NCBI GenBank assembly: GCA_951801675.1
Contig: CATONX010000004.1
Span: 88,597 to 152,596, forward strand
Reading direction: 5' to 3'
Source: an uncultured Eubacteriales bacterium
Lineage (GTDB): Bacteria > Bacillota > Clostridia > Oscillospirales > Acutalibacteraceae
DNA: 64,000 bases
Part shown: positions 60,739 through 64,000 of the stretch, piece after piece
Position numbering within the stretch: the first letter of the stretch is position 1
Layout of the letters: each line of letters begins with the position of its first letter
Program-made: the position numbers and the translations under genes
Notes under the pieces: model-generated
Told to the model about the DNA's origin: nothing
What the model saw: the letters and a program-made list of their open reading frames with translations, nothing else
The model's database searches: none

Positions 60739-61261
60739 CACCTTGGACGAGGAACGCCGGGATGAAATGGAAGCGCATCTGTTCGGCTGTGACCATTGTC
60801 TTCAAACATTCACCGGCCTGCTGGCAGGGCAGGAGATTGGTGAGGTGGACTTCACCGATGAGGTGATGGACTCTTTGCCAGCGGTACGTCCTGTTCCCAA
60901 ACCGGTGCTCAAAACGGTGACGCCACAATTTCGCCGCAAGCTAATTTGGTGCTATACGGCTGCGGCCGTGGCTACCATGATCATCACCTTCACCGGCACC
61001 TTCACAAACTTCGGAGAAGGGCTCGCACAGGCTCTTCCCGCCAGCGCCAACGCACTGACCCAGTTTACCGGGCAGATTACCACGGGGCTCAACTCCATGG
61101 CTGTACCCAACCCCACACAGAAGGAAGACGAAAATTTGAACCAGGACGTTAATGAAGACAAGGAGGAGGCTTCTCCTAAGCTTTACGACATATTGGCTGA
61201 CTGGCTCAAAGGCGGCAACGCAAAACCCTCATCTCAACCCGAAAAGGAGACAGCGAAATGA
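60692..61261 (+). CDS. Membrane-bound anti-sigma factor (zinc-finger type)
   Basis: 189 residues from GTG at 60692 (GGGGTGAG upstream), overlapping the sigma gene. The N-terminus has YIDNTLDEERRDEMEAHLFGCDHC, the H-x3-C-x2-C zinc motif of ZAS anti-sigma factors. One transmembrane helix (LIWCYTAAAVATMIITFTGTF) near residue 95 and an extracellular C-terminal part of ~80 residues rich in Asn, Glu and Lys. It should hold the ECF sigma inactive at the membrane until an external signal triggers release. Followed by ATGA overlap. Confidence 0.88.
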   Translation: MTKHYDKAQWQQYIDNTLDEERRDEMEAHLFGCDHCLQTFTGLLAGQEIGEVDFTDEVMDSLPAVRPVPKPVLKTVTPQFRRKLIWCYTAAAVATMIITFTGTFTNFGEGLAQALPASANALTQFTGQITTGLNSMAVPNPTQKEDENLNQDVNEDKEEASPKLYDILADWLKGGNAKPSSQPEKETAK

Positions 61262-61896
61262 AAACAAAAAGCACCTTTCTGACCATTCTATTTTCTTTTC
61301 TGCCCGGCGCGGGCCACATGTACCTAGGTCTGATTAAACAGGGCATTCAGCTGATGGTCCTCTTTTTCGGAACCATCTTTTTAAGCAGCCTCACCGTCAG
61401 CTTTTTCGGGAACATCTTTTCTCTGCTGCTGTTCTTTCTACCGATCTTCTTCTGCTACAGCATTTTTGACGCGGTTACCAAGAAGAACCTGATCAACCAG
61501 CAGTTGATGGACCCTCGGCAGATGGCTCAGGAAAATCTGGGCATCTTCGAATGGCTCCACCTGCCCGACAAGTTTACGCCCAAGGGCAAGAGCTGGGGCA
61601 AAATTCTGGCCTGGGTCTTGATTGTGCTGGGTGTGCTCTTCCTGCTTAACAACGGCTTTAACATCGTCCTGGATATCATTCTCTCCTCCAGCAACTATTC
61701 CAGCGAACAAATCAACCGCATTTTCAATCTCATCCACAACATCCGCAATCTTTTCTGGCAGGTTCTTGTGGCTGCGGCCTTGATTTTCGGCGGCATCTAT
61801 CTGCTCAAAGCCACCAAACCCAAGGTGTCCAAGAAGGACGATACCCCCTATTACGAACAGGACCTGCATTTGGACACGAAGGAGGAAGACAAATGA
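61258..61896 (+). CDS. Polytopic membrane protein (TM2-like N-terminus)
   Basis: 212 residues. The opening STFLTILFSFLPGAGHMYLGLIKQGIQLM is TM2-like (small membrane domain with PGxGhxYlG), followed by two more helices, a polar loop, and two helices near the C-terminus (ILAWVLIVLGVLFLLNNGF, LVAAALIFGGIYLLKA). Starts within the anti-sigma stop (ATGA). Function unknown; being between the anti-sigma factor and a LiaF-like protein it is likely part of an envelope-sensing unit. Confidence 0.8.
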   Translation: MKTKSTFLTILFSFLPGAGHMYLGLIKQGIQLMVLFFGTIFLSSLTVSFFGNIFSLLLFFLPIFFCYSIFDAVTKKNLINQQLMDPRQMAQENLGIFEWLHLPDKFTPKGKSWGKILAWVLIVLGVLFLLNNGFNIVLDIILSSSNYSSEQINRIFNLIHNIRNLFWQVLVAAALIFGGIYLLKATKPKVSKKDDTPYYEQDLHLDTKEEDK

Positions 61897-62780
61897 GACG
61901 CTGGCGCGTAGGCAACATTTCCATGGCGGCGGTCCTGATTGTAGCGGGGATTCTGCTGCTGGTTTCCAACTTTACTGAATTAAACTTCGGCAAAGCCCTC
62001 ACCATCGGCTGGCCCATTATCATGATTCTCTTGGGGCTTGAGATGCTTCTGTATCTTTACTTCTCCAAGGAAGACCAGCCCCGCATCCGGTTCGACGGCC
62101 TGAGTATCTTTTTCGTGTGCCTCATTCTGGTGGGCGGCTTGATCACCTACGGGGTCACCAGCGTCTTCCAAAGCGATGTGACCAAGGCCTGGATGGAGGA
62201 AAAGATGGACCGCTACCAGTATTCCATCGCGGTATCGGACAAAATCGACGCCTCCAATGTTGCAACCCTGACTTTGGACGACCAGAACGCCTATATCAAG
62301 GTGATCCCCTCCAGCCAGCTGCGGGTCACCCGCAACATCACCGTGCGCTACAACGATAAGGACGCCAGCGACCAGCTGCTTACCCTGTACCGGGACAATG
62401 TGAAAACCGTATCTGAGGACGGCACGATGACCATCACCAGCGGCCCCAACTCCATGAACTACCAGATGACCGGCGCACGGCTTTACGTGGAGTATATCGT
62501 CGAGAAGCCGGATACGGTGCGCTTGAACCTGATCAATTACAGAGGTCTTTCTACCCTTGGCGATCCGGTTTCCAATCTCTATACCGGACGGTATGAGGAC
62601 GGACGCTTTATCCTATATGAGGAACTAAACAATCCCTCTTATGGTGACTCTTATGATCCGTATTCCAGCAGACCGGAAGACGGATACGATTCTTCTCAAG
62701 AAGACTCTTCCTACTCGGAATCTTCCCTGCCGGAATCGTCCGAGCCCCTGTATGACTCTTCCCTTCCGGCCGAGTCCTGA
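61893..62780 (+). CDS. Membrane protein with LiaF-like/DUF5668 N-terminus and adhesive C-terminal tail
   Basis: 295 residues, ATGA overlap with the previous gene. Three N-terminal helices (VGNISMAAVLIVAGILLLVSNFTEL, GKALTIGWPIIMILLGLEMLLYLYF, LSIFFVCLILVGGLITYGV) recall DUF5668/LiaF-type proteins that sense envelope stress, followed by an external beta-rich domain (DASNVATLTLDDQNAYIKVIP). The last ~45 residues are Ser/Asp/Tyr/Glu rich (DGYDSSQEDSSYSESS). No sorting motif. Last gene of the sigma operon. Confidence 0.82.
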   Translation: MRRWRVGNISMAAVLIVAGILLLVSNFTELNFGKALTIGWPIIMILLGLEMLLYLYFSKEDQPRIRFDGLSIFFVCLILVGGLITYGVTSVFQSDVTKAWMEEKMDRYQYSIAVSDKIDASNVATLTLDDQNAYIKVIPSSQLRVTRNITVRYNDKDASDQLLTLYRDNVKTVSEDGTMTITSGPNSMNYQMTGARLYVEYIVEKPDTVRLNLINYRGLSTLGDPVSNLYTGRYEDGRFILYEELNNPSYGDSYDPYSSRPEDGYDSSQEDSSYSESSLPESSEPLYDSSLPAES

Positions 62781-62870
62781 TTCTCCTTACGCCTTTTGCG
62801 CAAACGGATACGATCTTCATTCTCCCTTCGGTTGAAACGCGGGGCGGAAAGACATCGTTGTTATGAGAAC

Positions 62871-62908
62871 AAAAAAGCCTGGCATCCAGTTTGGATGCCA
62901 GGCTTTTT
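62871..62908. terminator. Bidirectional terminator after the sigma operon
   Basis: AAAAAGCCTGGCATCC/GGATGCCAGGCTTTTT stem with a five-base loop. It lies between the convergent sigma operon and the XRE regulator gene. Confidence 0.93.
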
Positions 62909-62943
62909 CCTGCATGAATCTCCACCTTTTCGCATAGGTTTCC

Positions 62944-63888
62944 TTAGCGCAAACGGCTTGCGGGAACTTTGCTCACTTCTTCCTGCGGCTCACATGGCGG
63001 TGTCTCGCCGGTGGCCAGCGCAAGACGCATGGTGGCAAAGTAATGAGCTTGCTTATAATCTCCCAGCTCAATGGCGCACTGCTCCATGTTCTGGTACAAA
63101 GAGGAACGCAGCGCGTGGCCGGGCAGGTCCGCCCAGCATTCGTCCGCCTCCCGGAAGAGACAAAGGGCATCGTCCCATTTCTTGCGTCCCATGGCCACAC
63201 GGCCTCTTAGCAGCTTGATGCGCCCCATGTCTATACTCTCGCTGTACCCGCCCCCTTCCAGCGACCGAAGCACAATCTGGGCCTGGTCGAAATTGCCGTC
63301 ATTTAAATACATTTCGGCGTTGATGAGGGAGGAATGGGCGCTGAGAAAGGAGGACTGCAGCGCGCTCTGGTACTGCATGAAGTAATCCCAGCCTTCGTTT
63401 GTCACCTCGTCCAGACACAACAGCGCTTCCGCTTTGATGGACTGGGAGCTGTAGATGGTATCGTCGTTGAACGCAATGGCGTTCCCGGCGTGCTGGCGCA
63501 CTTGATCGAAATCTCCGGTCAAAAGCCCCTCCTGGGCCAGCTTCAGGCTGGCTTTCGCCTTGAGGGCGTTTGCTTCGTCCATAAACTCTTCTTCCACCTG
63601 GGAGAGCGCCTCCATGCACGGCTTCCATTTTCCTTGGCGGTAAAGCCGTTTTGCCTCTGCCAAACCAGCCGCCGCCCCTTGTGCTTCTTCGTTTTCCAGC
63701 AGGGTGGAGACAGGTACCTCCAACACCTTTGCCAAATACGCAAGCGTGCGCACCGATGGTGTGGCCGTGCCGCTTTCAATCTGACTGAGCATGTTACGGG
63801 TGATGAAATCTCCTACTACTTCCCGCTGCGTCATTTTCTTCGCGAGACGCAGCTCCTTGATTTTTTGACCAAGAGCCTGCTTTGACAC
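62944..63888 (-). CDS. XRE regulator with C-terminal helical-repeat domain
   Basis: 314 residues from GTG at 63888 (AAGGTGG upstream); GTG at 63900 is an alternative. Helix-turn-helix at ~1-65 (LGQKIKELRLAKKMTQREVVGDFITRNMLSQIESGTATPSVRTLAYLAKVLEVP), then ~240 residues of helices arranged as TPR-like pairs (RLYRQGKWKPCMEALSQVEEEF, LKLAQEGLLTGDFDQVRQHAGNAI, DGNFDQAQIVLRSLE, KKWDDALCLFREADECW). Such regulators (Rgg/PlcR/RapX-like) often bind small peptides in the repeat domain. No candidate peptide gene was found beside it. Confidence 0.85.
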   Translation of the reverse strand: MSKQALGQKIKELRLAKKMTQREVVGDFITRNMLSQIESGTATPSVRTLAYLAKVLEVPVSTLLENEEAQGAAAGLAEAKRLYRQGKWKPCMEALSQVEEEFMDEANALKAKASLKLAQEGLLTGDFDQVRQHAGNAIAFNDDTIYSSQSIKAEALLCLDEVTNEGWDYFMQYQSALQSSFLSAHSSLINAEMYLNDGNFDQAQIVLRSLEGGGYSESIDMGRIKLLRGRVAMGRKKWDDALCLFREADECWADLPGHALRSSLYQNMEQCAIELGDYKQAHYFATMRLALATGETPPCEPQEEVSKVPASRLR

Positions 63889-63910
63889 TTCTCTCACCAC
63901 CTTGCGTAAA

Positions 63911-63960
63911 GTAAATCTTGTTTACATAAGTATTTTATCAGATTTCAAAGAAAATTACAA
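63911..63960 (-). promoter_or_regulatory. Promoter and dyad upstream of the XRE-TPR gene
   Basis: TTGTAA (63960-63955), 17-base spacer, TAAAAT (63937-63932) on the minus strand. A dyad GTAAA-N5-TTTAC (63911-63925) lies between the -10 box and the GTG start, a place where the protein could repress its own gene. The last ~40 bases of the window hold nothing recognisable. Confidence 0.6.
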
Positions 63961-64000
63961 GGGGCGTATGCGAAAATTTCCTCGAAAAATTTGCCCTTTT

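Noticed and set aside
1..64000. CRISPR arrays, transposases, integrases, prophage or plasmid functions
   Set aside because: No regularly spaced repeats, IS-type terminal repeats, or mobile-element protein motifs were seen in any credible gene.

Overview
The window reads as chromosomal DNA of a Gram-positive anaerobic Clostridia-type bacterium, most likely of the Ruminococcaceae/Oscillospirales kind. The evidence is strong AGGAGG-type ribosome binding sites, frequent TTG and GTG starts, sigma-A promoters (TTGACA-17-TATAAT), an HrcA/CIRCE heat-shock operon, an FMN riboswitch in front of an ECF riboflavin-uptake component, and several small families typical of gut Firmicutes. Third codon positions are rich in G and C, so many long antisense frames exist but do not look real. 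No rRNA, insertion sequence, prophage, integrase or CRISPR array was seen.

Layout. 1-5.7 kb: end of an unidentified gene, a CarD-like regulator, a GGDEF protein with two solute-sensing domains, a MerR regulator, and a tRNA-Ala(CGC) followed by two decayed tRNA-3'-end-like repeats, each closed by a hairpin. 5.7-13.9 kb: a nitroreductase; an elongation/division-type operon (small protein, FHA, FtsW/RodA, class B PBP); the FMN riboswitch and ECF S component; an iron-sulfur-type flavoprotein; a malic enzyme cluster. 14-21 kb: an acyl-CoA ligase with a pyruvyl-transferase-like protein, and a 1290-residue secreted PL11 rhamnogalacturonan lyase. 21-29 kb: a 2-oxoacid dehydrogenase operon (E2, E3, a fused alpha-beta E1, lipoate ligase, PHP phosphoesterase). 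29-40.9 kb: an AEC transporter, a DUF6530-like gene behind a double palindrome, an XRE/lipoprotein pair, gltX-glnS, an FAD oxidoreductase and DUF4261, YdcF and DUF2461 proteins. 41-46.8 kb: GH35 and GH51 glycosidases, a Cys-rich protein and a membrane glycosyltransferase. 46.8-57.4 kb: CIRCE-hrcA-grpE-dnaK-dnaJ, CvpA, PgsA, a ClpE-type unfoldase coupled to an acyl-ACP thioesterase, and an anchored hypothetical protein. 57.6-64 kb: an EF-G paralogue with altered GTPase motifs, an ECF sigma/anti-sigma/membrane-protein operon, and an XRE regulator with a helical-repeat domain.

How the genes fit together. The lyase, GH35 and GH51 enzymes suggest use of pectin (rhamnogalacturonan with galactan and arabinan side chains), a gut or plant-fibre niche. 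The dehydrogenase operon carries its own lipoate ligase, so cofactor loading is built in. Protein quality control (HrcA regulon, ClpE) and envelope stress sensing (sigma/anti-sigma with membrane partners) form two stress modules.

The observations most worth following are the tRNA-trailing tandem repeats, the EF-G paralogue lacking the switch II His and the NKxD motif, the palindromic operators in front of the DUF6530-like, XRE and ClpE genes, a 38-residue membrane peptide gene, and a structured leader ahead of the DUF4261 gene. I found no large defence or mobile system. All family names come from reading motifs by eye; no database search was run.
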